Part shown: one piece after another, positions 24,300 to 37,012 of the stretch | Layout of the letters: each line of letters opens with the position of its first letter | Position numbering within the stretch: the stretch's first letter is position 1 | Source of the DNA: Cephalotus follicularis | Taxonomy: Eukaryota; Streptophyta; Magnoliopsida; Oxalidales; Cephalotaceae | Length of the DNA: 64,000 nt | Assembly (NCBI GenBank): GCA_001972305.1 | Contig: BDDD01002235.1 | Span: forward strand, 124,001 to 188,000 | Reading direction: 5' to 3' | Position numbers and translations under genes: made by a program | Notes under the pieces: generated by a model | Seen by the model: only the letters and a program-made list of their open reading frames with translations | The model's database searches: none | What the model was told of the DNA's origin: nothing

Positions 24300-25378
24300 T
24301 CACGGACTTAATCGAACCCACTCATAACGTCCTTCAACTGGCTCGTCCTTGACAATATCGTAGTTATACCTACAGTTCAATTTTAAATAAGGATTTTAAT
24401 TGATAATCAGATGTTTGGTTACCAAGAAAATGATGCACGAGAGAATGTGGCATCAAAGTTTAGGAGAATCAACTCACTTGTCGAGGAATTGTTTTTGGAT
24501 GTTCCTTTCAGCTGCGGAGAAGAATTCTTCGAGCTCGGATGCCGTTGTCATCTTCTCCGCCGTGGATTTGACTCCAGAATTCTCCTCCGCCATAGATGGC
24601 GGCCTTGCTGTTGAATCCAGGTCGTATGATTCTTCTGCCCCAAGCTCACTCGACGGCGTCGTCTCTCTCCTACGAAGAAATTGAGAAAGCGAGAGAGTTA
24701 TATAAATAATTTGATATATTCAAAATTCGAAATTTGAAGAGACGTGACAAAGAATTTAAAAGTCATTTAATTTCAAACAAATTGTTTTGCGTATCAATAT
24801 CAACCTCTCTTCTTCTCTACAGCTATAATACGTGGATGTTTCAACTTCAACACTCTCATTCTTATCCTGCAATTGGATAAAATTCAAGCAATTAAAACTC
24901 GAAGAAGAACAAAAAATTCAAATACTAATTAATAATTACGGGCCTTAAATTAATTTATTAACATAACAAGAAGAAAACAAAACGGAATTTAATTTAAATT
25001 AAATTAAGTTAACCACACCTCCAGATCTATGCATTTAATTATCTCATTCACTTGCTGGCTCGATCCATTATTTGAGCAACAAGAAACGGAAACAGTACGC
25101 TCGTCGATAGGGCTGCTAACGGTACCACTGGAGTTAGCATTACTTGCTTCTAACGACGGTGAAATCGAATCTCGTAACGTAATTCTTCGACTTCGGAGCT
25201 GAATATACGAAGCCGAGATTCTCAACGCGGCGTCGTTTCGTTTTCTCTTTTTCACTGTAGTCTCAGGAATTGAAGTAGTAATAGTTGCCATGGCTACAGC
25301 TGGAGCTCGATCTCGTGTTCGTGTTTTGATACCCAGTTGAGGCATTTCCATCATCCCTGCAATTCCTCTACTCACCAT
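24300..25378 (-). CDS. KRP: Cyclin-dependent kinase inhibitor, ICK/KRP family (4 exons)
   Basis: Exons on the minus strand: 25378-25019, 24866-24805, 24669-24478, 24369-24300. All introns are GT-AG and the 684 nt give 227 aa plus stop. An in-frame TGA three codons upstream supports this ATG. KRP proteins bind D-type cyclins and CDKA in the nucleus and restrain S-phase entry and endoreduplication. Visible marks are the SYIQLRSRRI motif (residues 57-66), a basic KKRKR nuclear signal (43-47), and a SVEVETSTYYSCR box (about 125-137). The C-terminal inhibitory block reads ASELEEFFSAAE...KYNYDIVKDEPVEGRYEWVRLSP in pieces from 184 to the end. Length and exon layout are normal for the family. It faces away from the membrane protein gene to its left only by orientation; no operon-like link exists. 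Confidence 0.95.
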
Positions 25379-25417
25379 GATTAATCACTGCTTTGTAGAT
25401 TTTATATTATTTTTTGT

Positions 25418-25439
25418 GAGAGAGAGAGAGAGAGAGAGA
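25418..25439. repeat. AG dinucleotide microsatellite in the KRP 5' leader
   Basis: About eleven AG units lie 40 bp upstream of the KRP start. On the transcript strand it is a CT tract, typical of plant leaders. Confidence 0.85.
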
Positions 25440-28149
25440 AGGAGTTTAAGAGATGACTTGACACATGGTCCGTTAACAAGACGGGGAAATTGACGGCGCC
25501 GTTATTCAGATCTGTGGGGTAGTAACTTGTAAGAAGGCGCCGTATTATTAGCTAATAATTGAGTGCCACCAAGGAATTTTTTTTATGCAAACATAAAATT
25601 AAATAGTTTAAATAATTAAATAAATTAGAATGAACGGGACGGGACAGTTGGCATAAAATTTAGGGATGTTTGGAGTCCGTTTGGTTTTGGAATCTTAGGG
25701 GCAATTATTGATGTACTAAATTAAATTACTTGCTTGTCCTTTTGTGTTCTCTGTTAACACGGAGGTGCCATAAATGATATTCCTTAGACCTTGTTATTAA
25801 ATGTTGCTTTGGTCGTTAAACTTCAAGAAAGAGAAGTCGTTACATGTATCATCATTCTTTAATAGTAAGTGATTTAAATGACATACCTAAAACAGTTAAA
25901 TAGTTTCATTTGTTTTTTTAAGTTCAGAGTATAATTTTCAATGATTAATATGCGTGGAATTATATATAATTATAGTTCTCAAATATTATTTGAGAGGAGG
26001 TAAAGTATAAAGTGTGATTCAGTGACTGAATGTTAATTTATTATATCTATCTAATTCTAAAATATTTTCTATTTATTTGATGAATTAACCCATTCCATTA
26101 TTGATAGTCACCATTCCATAATTTATTAGCATCTATCGTTTAAATGAAAAGAACTATCGATTTTATGATTTAATTAAAATAAGAAAAAGTATTTAATCGT
26201 AGTTCGATTCTTTTTTCACGCTTTTTTAGTATTGTTGAAGATCGAAATGGTTCCTTAGTTAAAAAGATGTATGACATGAATAAATAATTATAATTGAATT
26301 TAGAAAGAAATTTATACTAAATTACCTTTAAGTGGAAGTCTAAAACCAATACTAACAATTTCTGTTTTGGATTCTGATTTTTTTTGATAAGATTCATCTT
26401 GTAATTAATTTTTAATGGTTTTTTTTTTTAAGTTGAGAATTAAAATGCTTGAAGTTTAACTTGAAGAAAATAGAAACATTAATAACACAAATTTGGAAAT
26501 CTTGAAGTGGGCATTTCGATTGGTTAAGAGGTTTGGATTTTGCTGTCTTGAAACCGAAAATGGTTACATAGAGAAGAGATGATTAATAAGAGTTATAGTA
26601 CACTACATTAATTAGAGCAAGTTGAGAGGTAAGCAATTAACGCACGAGGTGGGGCTTTAGATTCCACTTTATGTAAGCGGGCCCTGGCTATTTTACCCAC
26701 TTTACTTGCATATACAAAAGCAATAAAAAAAACGTTACCCAATGAATGGTAAATGCTAGTTCAACAAACCATCCCTTATTAGGCATGCTTTGCAAAACAA
26801 TCTAAACCAACCCCATCAGACAATATATTTGTTTTTGTTTTTTTAAATAAAAAATTACTTGTTAATTAAATTATTCATTTGAAACCCATTAATTACCATT
26901 GACTAACTTTCTATATTCGTTATAACAACTGAAATCAGGATGCAAGGTTAATGTACAAAATCGTATCCATCTCTAGATTTAAAGAACACATAACATGCAC
27001 TTGTTTGGACACATGGATGGTCACTCAATTTAGGGGTTCAAATGAAATTACACTTGTGACTTGTGTGTTACCCATTAACCATTGCACGTGGGGCTCAATT
27101 TATTCCTCTGGTCCAATGGTAGGGCAACAAGGACCACTTTAATGAAACTTTCCCTTGGGTGATGGACTATTAACCATTCTTCAATTTAGTCTTAAAATTA
27201 CCATGGAAAGTGCACATAAAGCAAACAACTTTTTATTAACAAGTCATGTCAAATTAATTATATAAGCAAGCAAGCTGCATAGATTAGTTGGTTGGTTGGT
27301 TAGATACAATTGATTGCTTCGCAGTGCTTGCTTACCTTGCAAAACCCTAATATAAGGAATAATTTTGCTTTAAAAGTAGATACATGGAGGGAAAATGACT
27401 CAACATTGAATATATACTACTTTATTAAGCTGATTTAAAGAGAGCTATAAAAAGGGAATCACTGTCCAAAAACAATTGCATATGCCGTACCTTATTACCT
27501 TATATTCCCACAACCTAGAAATGGGTAGTGGGATAATCACCTCTCATTGTTTATAATCACAAAATCGATCAAAATCAGACTGACACTTCAGGTGCCCAAT
27601 TTGGATACACTACAAAAGTTTTTCAGTTTAGGTAGGGTCTAATGTCTGATATGCATTGCTAAGCACTGCCAAAGTACAATCACAGTGGAATATTTCTTTG
27701 TTGATTTTTGTTATTTTGGCATGGAATTTTTGTTTGGAAAAATAATCAGTTGGATAACAATTTAAATTATATATTGAATCGATTCATTAGCTTGCACTAG
27801 ATGATGGATTTCGCTTGAAGCATCATACCTATATATTGCCCCGTAATTGAAATACATAACTTCATAATACTTTTCCAATTTAAATCCTATTTATGAAGAG
27901 CAAATATATTAATGTTCTTGATATAGTTAAAATTTTAGACCAATCATAATTTGTCACATAGACAGACCAAATATTGATAGTAAATATTCTGGCTATATTA
28001 AATCTCAACAAATGTTAAAGAATATCTCAAAAACCTTTCTACAAAAGTCTAGATAATACCAAATATCTAAAATGACACGACTGAAAAGCATCTCAATCAA
28101 TACAGAAATCTATGTCAACCAGGATTCTTAAAGTAGCCATACCTACTCT
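25440..28149. other. KRP promoter side and AT-rich intergenic; no other gene seen
   Basis: Two GGCGCCGT motifs occur near 25495 and 25536, upstream of KRP. The remainder is AT-rich with no convincing gene. Confidence 0.5.
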
Positions 28150-28581
28150 ACTATAAATAAGACCTAGGTTTTGGTTTGATTTCTGAATGATGGATATAAC
28201 ATCTATAATAAAAAATTATGCAGTACAAATAAATTGACATACCTCCAGTCATGATTGTTCAAGTAATCACACACGTAAGTGTTTAATTAAGTGTTTGATT
28301 TTACATAGAGAGAAGAACAACAGTCTTCTAGCCTATGCCCGCTTAAAAAACCCTTTGATAGATGGAGTCACAGGCTTATTTAAAGGCTCGGCTAGGGACC
28401 CTCAATCATCACGTTAAATTTAATCTGTTAGTTTGTTCCTACCATCAAGGAACCAATTCCTGATCATGATCTATAATAACAACCCATTACTAAAGAGAAT
28501 TAAGGAGATAGGATAGTAACTAATATTATCACCAATTAATAATTAATTAAACATGAGATAAACATGTTGTGGGGGCCAACA
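28150..28581 (-). repeat. 3' LTR of the reverse-strand copia element
   Basis: On the minus strand it starts TGTTGGCCCCCACAACATG directly after the polypurine tract. A TATA-like CTTTAAATAAGCC lies about 200 bp in. The 3' end near 28150-28190 is uncertain. Confidence 0.65.
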
Positions 28582-28592
28582 TTCTCTCACTT
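28582..28592 (-). promoter_or_regulatory. Polypurine tract of the reverse-strand copia element
   Basis: On the minus strand AAGTGAGAGAA immediately precedes the TGTTGG start of the LTR, as required for plus-strand priming. Confidence 0.75.
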
Positions 28593-28978
28593 GGCCCTCA
28601 CAATGTGACTGAATATTATTAAGGGTGATAATCATTGTAATTGGACAAACTTAATATATACTACCCAAATCATCTAGTCATGGAAACCTTTACTCAATTA
28701 AAACTTCTCAGTACATGAATCATGGCGGTTGTGCTCTAGCTATATCATGAACACTTCCTTTCATGTATTACAATGTATGATATTTTCTATTGAATACTTG
28801 AAATGTGACTTTATGAATGGACGTTACTGTATGCCATTCAAGGTCCTCTTAATAAGTCCCAATGAACTTCATGTAAGACAAATAATTAATGGGCGCAAAA
28901 CAAATATCGTCTTATATAAAATGATAACTAAATATGTTCATGAACAAAACAAGTTATCACTGAATAACACAATTGAGA

Positions 28979-29231
28979 TCAAATATCAAAAGAGCTAGTA
29001 AGTCTCATATGTTGCACAAGATCCTTAAATAAATTCACCGGTAAACCTTTAATTAAAGGATCTGCAATCATCTGCTCACTTCTAACGTGCTCAATAGAAA
29101 TAACACCATCTTTGATACGATCTCTGGCAACCATATACTTTATGTCGATATGCTTACTTTTGTTGCCGCTTTTGTTATTCTTAGAAAAGAATACAACAGA
29201 CAAATTATCAAAATAAATCCCCATTGGCCTT
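28979..29231 (-). pseudogene. copia RNase H C-terminal part
   Basis: Reads RPMGIYFDNLSVVFFSKNNK, then SKHIDIKYMVARDR and IADPLIKGLP, the standard C-terminal end of copia RNase H. It continues the frame of the piece at 32084-33119 once the inserted LTR is removed. The usual cysteine of IYCDN is phenylalanine. It ends with a TGA-type stop near 28979, about 390 bp before the LTR. Confidence 0.85.
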
Positions 29232-32078
29232 TGACACGCCTGGACATAGCCCGGCTGGAATCCGTCACGCCCACTACGAGGCCAAGCCCTCCATAAGAGA
29301 CTCACCTCGTAAGTTCAGCAAAACAGAGTTCAGAATGCATGTTTTAAACAAAAAAATTCTTCAAAACAGAAAAGTTTCTTGAAAAACTTGAAAATAATTC
29401 AAACTCCTAAAATTTTACGAAAATCGGGCATGTAGTATTCGTTTATAGGACTATGCCCCCTGTAAAGAAAAACACAGTTTATAAAATGGGCCTAGCCCTC
29501 AGCAACCACACTCCCGAAGGAGAAAACAGTTTATAAAATGGGCTCAACCCTCAGCAGACCACAATTTAAAAGCAGAAAACAAGTATGGGTTGGGCTCTGC
29601 CTCAACCATATTATCAAAACATAAATAAAAAAAAGGGCTCAACCCTTTTAAAAAAACCATAAAAACATTTATCTAAAACATAAAAAATGCAAAAATTAAA
29701 TAATAATGTTGTGAATGATATGCATATGTTGACTCTGGTAGGCATGCCCTTGTGATCTCACCTCAGCAGACTAACTGACTCCAGCTGACAAAACTCAGCA
29801 GACTAACCTGTCAGAACTAAAAACAAAAAACAGAGGAGAGAGTTAGTCCACAGGACAGGTGAGATGGAACAAAAAGACTCAGTAGAGTTTTGCTCGTAAT
29901 ATAAAAATGTCCATGCAGAAAAGATATAAAGGTATAAAATAATTGAAACAGAATTTCAAAAATAGAATAAAAAATCCAGAATCTGTTTTATAAACAGATT
30001 TAAAACAACTTAAACAAATTTATACATCCAAAACCGATTTATAAAGAGAGTATAAGACAAAAGTTAACAAAATCAGCAGAAAGTCAGATTCTTTTCTCAA
30101 AACAGATTTAATTCCTCAGAAACTCAGATATATATAGTATTTAACAAAGTTTAAACAGAACAAATATATAAAGATGCAATGGGTCTACTAGGTAAGATTG
30201 ACGCCTGGGCCCCGTCGAGCCAAACGTCCAGCAGAAAAAGTGGCAATGACACCGTCGTGTCAAAGCATCAGCAGAAAGTCATACAAGTGTAGGCAGTGCC
30301 TCTCATGGGCATCAAAAATGTAAATAATACAATACCGATATTCCCAGTGCATCATAATATACTTAAACAGATTTCAGAAACACAAAAATCACCAATACTT
30401 CAAAACAGATTTAAAATAGTTTCAGACAGATACAGAATTCATCAATGTTTCAAAACATACTTAAAATAAATTTCAAACAGATTCAGAAATTATTTTCTTA
30501 TCAAATACATATATGTCTGAAAATAACGTCATACTATATATGACTATCATCTTGCGAGCATTTGAAACATTAAAAGAATGTTTTAGACATTAAAACTTTA
30601 ACAGATTTCAGAAACAGAGTAGATCCAAAATCATCCATATACAGAAATAAATAAGCGAACACGCTTAAACATTCAAATCATTTCAAAGTATTTCAAAGTA
30701 AAAAGGGTTAAAAAAAGTGTTCCACTCACAGAACAGACGAGCAAGTCCCACGACTGATCGTCTCCATGGTCGACCTCAACAGTATGATCATCTGCCAACA
30801 GACAAACAGACAGACAACAGGCTATCAGACTCAAACATGTACTAAGACGTGAAATGTTTTATGCAATGAAATGCGTGCATATGTCAGAAAACTATAACCG
30901 ATCAATACGATTGACAGAACATAAGTCAAATTATTAAAAACATCTTTTAAACCTTCAATTTAAACATCATTTCAAAAATATTAAAGGAAGTCCAAGTGAT
31001 TATCCAGGTTATCCAATTTTGAATAATATAAGCAAATCAAGTTCATAATATCGCAGAACATATACAGAAATACAGAAATCAGCGAAAAACAGAACTAACA
31101 GAACAGAGTTCAGAATTTACCAAAATTGGACGAAACGGAGTACAGAACCAGAATCCATCAGCAGAACTGGAACGGATCACCTCCATGCAGAAAACGGAGT
31201 CGGAAAGTTGTCATAACCGGCCGCAGAAGGCTGCCGGCGCATGGCAGCCACGTTCGGTCGCCAGTCAGCCACAGAGAAAGTCGGGTCTAGTGCGATGGAG
31301 GATGAGGATCACCGATCTGAGGCGCGTTGGTCAAGGCGCCGCCGCGTCTGGCAGGAACGGGCACGTTGACCGTGACTGCCTTCGCCGTCGATCTGCGCTA
31401 CCGACGTCACGTGTCGGGGCTGGTACCGTTCGAACGGCCGTGATGCCAGGATGTCGAATATGAGCTCGCCTTGCCGTGACGATCGCTGGAGACGGAGATA
31501 TGGCGCAAAACAGAGGCAGAGAGAGAAAAGGCTAGCCACGCGCATGGGGGCCGTTGCCGGCGTTGGGGTGGTGTCCGGTGTGCTCAGAAGGTCATGGCGG
31601 TCTCGCATATGGTCTCGCCAGTGCCATATCGGCAGTGACGCCGACGACAGAGGTGGCAGAGGCAGAGAGAGCGGGAGAGAGGAAGAGAGAGATGAGGAGA
31701 GAGAAAGAGAAAGGCAAAAATGAATAAGAAATGGCATTTCACAAATATATATATAAATTCAACCATAGCAGATTGGGTTTTGTCCAGAATTTAACAGATA
31801 TGGACAAAAATTGGATGTTTAGGACATAACACTTGGCTTATTTTCTAAATTCTGCAGCAATTTCAGTAAAATATCATTTAATTTTTACAGTAGAAAAAAC
31901 TTATTTGTTACGCAGAAAAACCATCATAATGAAATCACATTAGTAAAAATTTTATTAATGTTGTGATGCATATGTCATGAGAGCCAGAAAAAAAGACTAA
32001 CCGCTAGACAGACAAACAAAAAGACAGAAAGCCATGTAGGCTCACAAACACAGACCGTACTAGGACACGGATGTCACA
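29232..32078 (-). mobile_element. Giant solo LTR (2847 bp) inserted in copia RNase H
   Basis: On the minus strand it starts TGTGACATCCGTG and ends CAGGCGTGTCA. The flanks GACTT (32079-32083) and GCCTT (29227-29231) are a 5-bp target duplication with one mismatch, and closing the gap restores the copia codons DSISRPMG. No gag or pol is inside. In LTR sense a TATA-like run lies near 31745 and a CT-rich tract follows at 31715-31657. Open frames near 31300-31740 are low-complexity Arg/Ser/Leu strings from this composition. It resembles the other giant gypsy LTRs in layout; its family is inferred. Confidence 0.82.
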
Positions 32079-32083
32079 GACTT

Positions 32084-33119
32084 GATATGGAATCGACTAT
32101 CCTAAGGCCTGTGATAAAATTTCTCAATCAAAGAGCCTGTGACGTTGCTTCATGGCAAGCAATGAATTATGATTCCATCGTGCGGATGAAGAAACAATGG
32201 ACTGCTTGACACTTTTCCATGATGCAACACCTCCAATAAGAAGGTAAATGTATCCTAAAGTAGACCTTCTACTGCCAGTGCATCCAGCATGGTCCGCATC
32301 TGAATATCCAACTACCTCCAAATGATCAGTGTGTCTGTATGCAAGCTTGTAATTCTTGGTTCCTTGCAAATACCTTATAACCTTCTTAGCAGCTTTCCAG
32401 TGCACTTCACCTGGATTGCTTTGGTATCTGCCCAAAACTCCTACTATAAATGTAATGTCTGGCCTTATACAAACTAGAGCATACATAAGGCTACCAATTG
32501 TTGAAGCATAAGGTTTGCCTCTCATCTCTTCCCTTTCCAATGAATTGTGGGGACATTGATCTTCATTGAAAAGTTCCCCTTTCACAACGGTTGCTACAGA
32601 TGGAGAACAACTACTGCTCATACTAAATCTCTCCAAAACCTTGTCAATGTAGGCATTGTGAGACACTCCTAAAGTCTTTCGACTTCTATCTCTATGAATC
32701 TCTATGCCAATGACATAAGAGGCTTCACCTAAATCCTTCATTTCAATGTTTTGTGAGAGAAATAGCTTTGTCTCTTGTAGCAAACTGAAGTCATTACTTG
32801 CAAGCAAAATATCATCTACATACAGGATCAAAATTATGTATTTACTCCCACTGACCTTAAGGTATTTGCATTGATCAACGATGTTCTCTGTAAAACCATA
32901 TAAAGTTATAACATCAGTGAATTTCAAATACCATTAACGGGAAGCTTGCTTAAGCCCATATATAGATTTCTTAAGCTTGCACACTAAGTGACTTCCTTTA
33001 TCAAAAAGAAAACCTTCAAGCTGTTTCATGTATACCTCTTCTTCAAGGGATCCATTCAGGAATGCAGTTTTCACATCCAATTGGTGTAACTCTAAATCAA
33101 AATGACCTACCAAAGCCAT
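32084..33119 (-). pseudogene. pol: copia RT and RNase H, N-terminal part
   Basis: From 33119 the frame reads MALVGHFDLELHQLDVKTAF, then SIYGLKQASR and a TAA stop. It resumes with LYVDDILLASND (the catalytic YVDD), AYIDKVLERFSM, YASTIGSLMYALVC, GRYQSNPGEVHW and YSDADHAGC. Near 32180-32100 the RNase H middle carries a stop and a frameshift in a segment that still reads FIACHEATSQAL and LRNFITGLRIVDSIS. The sequence is clearly of the same broad copia group as the element at 1-3700, but a different, more intact copy. Confidence 0.88.
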
Positions 33120-33125
33120 GATAAA

Positions 33126-33984
33126 TCAACTTGACAATGTGATACTGAAATGTTACACTGCTTTGCAAGTTAATATATTGTTTTGTTGACTCATTCCATA
33201 TTACGTGCCTTAAGAGATAAAGCATATATATATATAGTTAACATGCCACTGTTGATGGTCCATAACTCCCGTGTAAACAATTATTTATTGTTTTCACCCT
33301 ACTTTGGTCTAATAGTTTAATACCAAATCTGTATCAATGCTACTCTACATGTTTAATTGGGCACGTGTGTACTTTAAGGCTAAATACACAGGAGCATTAC
33401 ATTTTGAGTACAGGGATACAACATTGTCATTGGGCATCATCTAAGTGATGATATTTTATTGATGCCGTATTTGATTTATATATTTCTTGTGTATCAACAT
33501 AAGGTTTAGTTGATATTATATTGATGTCGTTCTTCATGTTAAATATCAAAATGACTTAGGAGTAGCCACAACATCTTAAGCCATGATGATATGTATGTGA
33601 TATGTATTGGACATAATCGCATAGAGATAACTATAGTCATAGGACTATATAATGACATCTAAAAATTGTAATTAATTCACTGAAGTATTTATTTTTATCC
33701 ACAGGGAAGTATTTATTTTAATTTTTTAATTGGAATAAGATAGTGAATTTAAACAATTAAGTTTTGCTAGGCCCATAGGCATGGAAATTGTTTGTAATAT
33801 TTATATTCACTAGACTTATTATTTATGTGTAAGTTCTATGCGTGATGCGATACCTGTCTACAGGAAGGTTTGAATTTACAATTGCAGTTATATATTGTTC
33901 CATAGCAATAATGTATGTATGTTTTTCTTGGTTATTGTAGTTATTCCTACTTATGTTACTGAATCATCTCGTATTCCTTATATG
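33126..33984. other. No gene seen; AT-rich junction between two copia fragments
   Basis: Includes a short TA run near 33225. No open frame with a family motif. Confidence 0.5.
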
Positions 33985-34860
33985 GTGACAATTTTTCTGA
34001 ATGGAAAGAGAAAATTCTTTTCGCTTTGAGGTGCATGGATGTCGACTTGGCGCTCCGTGTGGATGAACCACCCATTCTTGCGGAATTAAGTGCACCAACT
34101 GAAAGGGTTGCCTATGAAAGGTGGGAAAGATCGAAACACTTAAGTATAATGCTCATGAAGTCTCATATGAATAAGAGCATTAAGGGTTCCATTCCTGATT
34201 GTGATAACGCAACTAACTACATGAAAGCTATGAAAGAACAGTTTGTTCGGTCAGATAAAGCCTTGGCTAGCACCCTTATGAAGAAGCTTTCAAGTGTGAG
34301 GTTTGACAATTCCAAGAGTGTGCGTGAATACATTATGGAAATGAGTGACATTGCTGCTTAACTCAAATCCCTTGAAGTTGAGATATTAGAGTCATTCATA
34401 GTTCATTTCATATTGAACTTTCTCACTTCTGAATATGGAGCATTCAAGATTTCTTACAATACACAAAAGGAAAAATGGTCAATTAATGAACTTTTGACCA
34501 TGTGTGTTCAAGAGGAAGATAGGCTTAAACATGAGAAAATTAAAAGTGCTCATTTGGTAACTCATGGGAAAAGAAATGCTAGAAAGGGTAAAGGTGATCC
34601 CAAGGAAAAGAACATTGCAAGTGTGCCAATAAAGAAAAAGGGCAAGAAAGGAGCATGTTTTTTCTGCAAGAAAGAGGGACACCTAAAGAAGGATTGTCTT
34701 AAGTTTAAGGCATGGCTTGAAAAGAAAGGTACTCTGATTTTTCTTGTGTGTCATGAATCATTTTTTGTAAATGTTCCTGATAATACATAGTGGCTTGATT
34801 TTGGTTCTACTATTCATGTTGCCATTTCCATGCAGGGTTTTCTAGAGCAATTCACATTTC
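33985..34860 (+). pseudogene. gag: copia gag with start of protease, truncated
   Basis: Starts inside YGDNFSEWKEKILFALRCMD and continues through a UBN2-type capsid (LASTLMKKLSSVRFD) to a zinc knuckle CFFCKKEGHLKKDC that keeps all four ligands. A TAA at 34359-34361 replaces the glutamine of AAQLKSLE. A TAG at 34788-34790 replaces the tryptophan before the protease motif, which itself reads LDFGST instead of LDSGST. Homology stops near 34860, with no integrase or RT after it. It is a separate fragment in opposite orientation to the copia remnant on its left. Confidence 0.85.
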
Positions 34861-35949
34861 TCGAGCTTTATATGCAATTCTTCATTTTTGTATTGACTTA
34901 AGCATCAAATGGTGTCCCTAGAGTCCATCTCTGGTCACTTTTCTATTTTCCACGTGTCCAAGCCAAGGAAGAGAAGAATTTATCATCCAGTTGTCGTGTT
35001 GATCAAAGATCAAGTTTTTTTGCATCAACTGTGCTAATGAGTTAATTTAATAGAAAACACTTAAATATAGCATAATGGTCCACCTACCATACACAGATGT
35101 ATGACTAAGGTATATTTATTTAAGGGGCCATTGGGGGCTTGTATTTTCTACAATATGGCTTTTTAAGGAACTTTTGTGAAAATGGTTGGTGGTTAGTTTT
35201 TTTTATTAAAAATATGTGTGAATGTGTTTGGATGATCATTATTGAGTAATTTTTTCAAACTAAACTTATTACCGATATTTAATAATCTAATTGTATTTAA
35301 GGAAAAAACAAAAATACTTATTAAAAGCTCAAAAAGTTCGGAAACAAAGTTCCCAGTTTTTGTCATTTTGAGTTTTGGCTTTTATCGGAAAAAAAAAATT
35401 AAAATTTGTATTACCCAATCACTTGGATCTTAATTTTTTGTGTCCAAAAGCTAGACTAAAAGCCTAACTAAATACTTACTAAACTACTAAACAAAACCAT
35501 TATTTTTTGTAACAAATGTAGTGCTTCATCAATATAAACTTTCACATTTTCTCCTCTGTTTGTAATATGCGGTTCTTGATTTGTTATAACATATTGTGAT
35601 AAAAATGCCTATTTGAAATGAATTTATAAATCTACATTACTAATATGGAAATAAATCATTTCTAAATTATTTTAATTCACTAATACTATGAAACATAAAT
35701 GACTTGATATCACAAAAGATCATAAGTAGGTTGTCAAAATATTATTGGTGATTGTTTTATTAAAAATCAAAACATCAATAATGGTGTTTAAAAAACCACC
35801 AATGACATTTTAGCAATTCACTTGTGATATGTCATATCACTTGTGATTAATAGCATTATTCTGTCCTTTTCTTTTTATACATTAACATGAAATAAGCAAC
35901 AATGTTAGTGTCATCACTTGAATCCACATTTACTTTTTGGGCATATTGA
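34861..35949. other. No gene seen; AT-rich intergenic
   Basis: AT-rich with several A/T runs. A 63-codon lysine-rich frame at 35242-35433 shows no family feature. Confidence 0.55.
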
Positions 35950-36529
35950 GAATTTTTTTTTTGGCAGTAGAATTTCCTAAACTAGAGCTATAAAACTCAA
36001 ACAATTTTCCGTAAATGAGAAGGAGTCCTTCTGTCCGAGGAGAGGAGCTGTTGTGAGGCCAATGAGATAGTCGGCCCCTGACTTCGAAGTCTTCTCGGCC
36101 CATAAACCTGTATTTGAATTGGATGGCCTTTGGTTGTTTGCCTGAGGGGATAGATCTTGGAAATAGAACTATTGGGCGTGTCCTCGGCACTTATACCGAG
36201 GAGAGGTCCTCCATGAGTTGTCGCTTTCTTGACTCCCTGATTATAGTCATTTGGAATAGATGACTTGTTATGTGGCCGAGGGTGTCCTCGGCTGAGTTGC
36301 TCCAAATGGTGTCCTCGGACCCGGATCCGAGGAAGCTGATTCTTGTACTGGAATCACTGGGTGTGTCCTCGGCACTTGTGCCGAGGAAGAGACCTCCATT
36401 TACCACTGTCAGGTTGGCGTACGTGCTTCCTCTGCCTTTAATTCATTAATTCTTATCTCTTTGTACACTTGGCTATGTGATCAGGTGGACACGTGTTGTT
36501 TCAAACTTGACTTAATTTTTCCCACATCA
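35950..36529 (-). repeat. LTR fragment, family with CTCGGCAC palindromes, copy B
   Basis: On the minus strand it starts TGATGTGGGAAAAATTAAG at 36529 and follows copy A (19779-20310) closely: ACACGTGTCC, AAGGCAGAGGAAGC, CTCGGCACAAGTGCCGAGGA, CTCGGATCCGGGTCCGAGGA and CCGAGGACACCCTCGGCCAC. It has an extra palindrome block (CTCGGTATAAGTGCCGAGGA) not seen in A. It is cut near 35950, before the TATA region of copy A. Confidence 0.72.
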
Positions 36530-36826
36530 AATAGCATCATAAAAATACTTCAAAAAATGCAATAAATCACAAACATAATCCCAATCCTTCTCTGTGAAAC
36601 ACCTTTATTTCTACCACTCCCGAACTATGAATCAAACTTAGCATCTTCTTCTCCTGACCTCTCAAATAATGCTTCAAACTTCAAAGCAACATCCAATATC
36701 ATATAATTTGAGTTCCACCTAGTTTCAACATCTAGACATACAAGGCTTTTACTTCAAGTTTTGCTTATTCTACACACAATTTAAACCTTTGTAGGGTAGC
36801 ATGAGATGATATCACATGCTTCACCC

Positions 36827-37004
36827 CAGTGACGGATCCAGGAGGGCTTAGAGGGGCCTTGGCACCCCCAAATTTTTTTTTAAAATTTTTATTGATAAAA
36901 AATCAGAAGAAAAAAAATTATATATGAAATTTTTTTTTAGACCCCTCAATTATTTAAAATTTTTGTTTTGACCCCCCAAACTTCCATGCCTGGATCCGTT
37001 CCTG
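36827..37004. mobile_element. hAT-type MITE (178 bp)
   Basis: The ends CAGTGACGGATCCAGG (36827-36842) and the reverse complement of CCTGGATCCGTTCCTG (36989-37004) match at 14 of 16 positions. They are flanked by CTTCACCC (36819-36826) and CTTCACAC (37005-37012), an 8-bp target duplication with one mismatch, as expected for hAT. The inside is AT-rich and non-coding. Confidence 0.8.
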
Positions 37005-37012
37005 CTTCACAC

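Larger units (their letters stand above)
28150..33125 (-). mobile_element. Truncated Ty1/copia element split by a solo LTR
   Basis: Reading on the minus strand: RT (from 33119), RNase H, the inserted LTR at 32078-29232, the RNase H tail to 28979, a polypurine tract and a 3' LTR to about 28150. The element is truncated at its 5' side near 33125, inside RT, so gag, protease and integrase are absent. Removing the insert and one target copy restores the RNase H reading exactly. Confidence 0.85.

Noticed and set aside
28729..28998. 89-aa plus-strand frame
   Set aside because: Lies opposite to the copia RNase H tail and LTR flank; no motif.
31185..31766. Open frames up to 142 codons on both strands
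   Set aside because: Low-complexity Arg/Ser/Leu strings produced by a GA/CT-rich tract inside a solo LTR.
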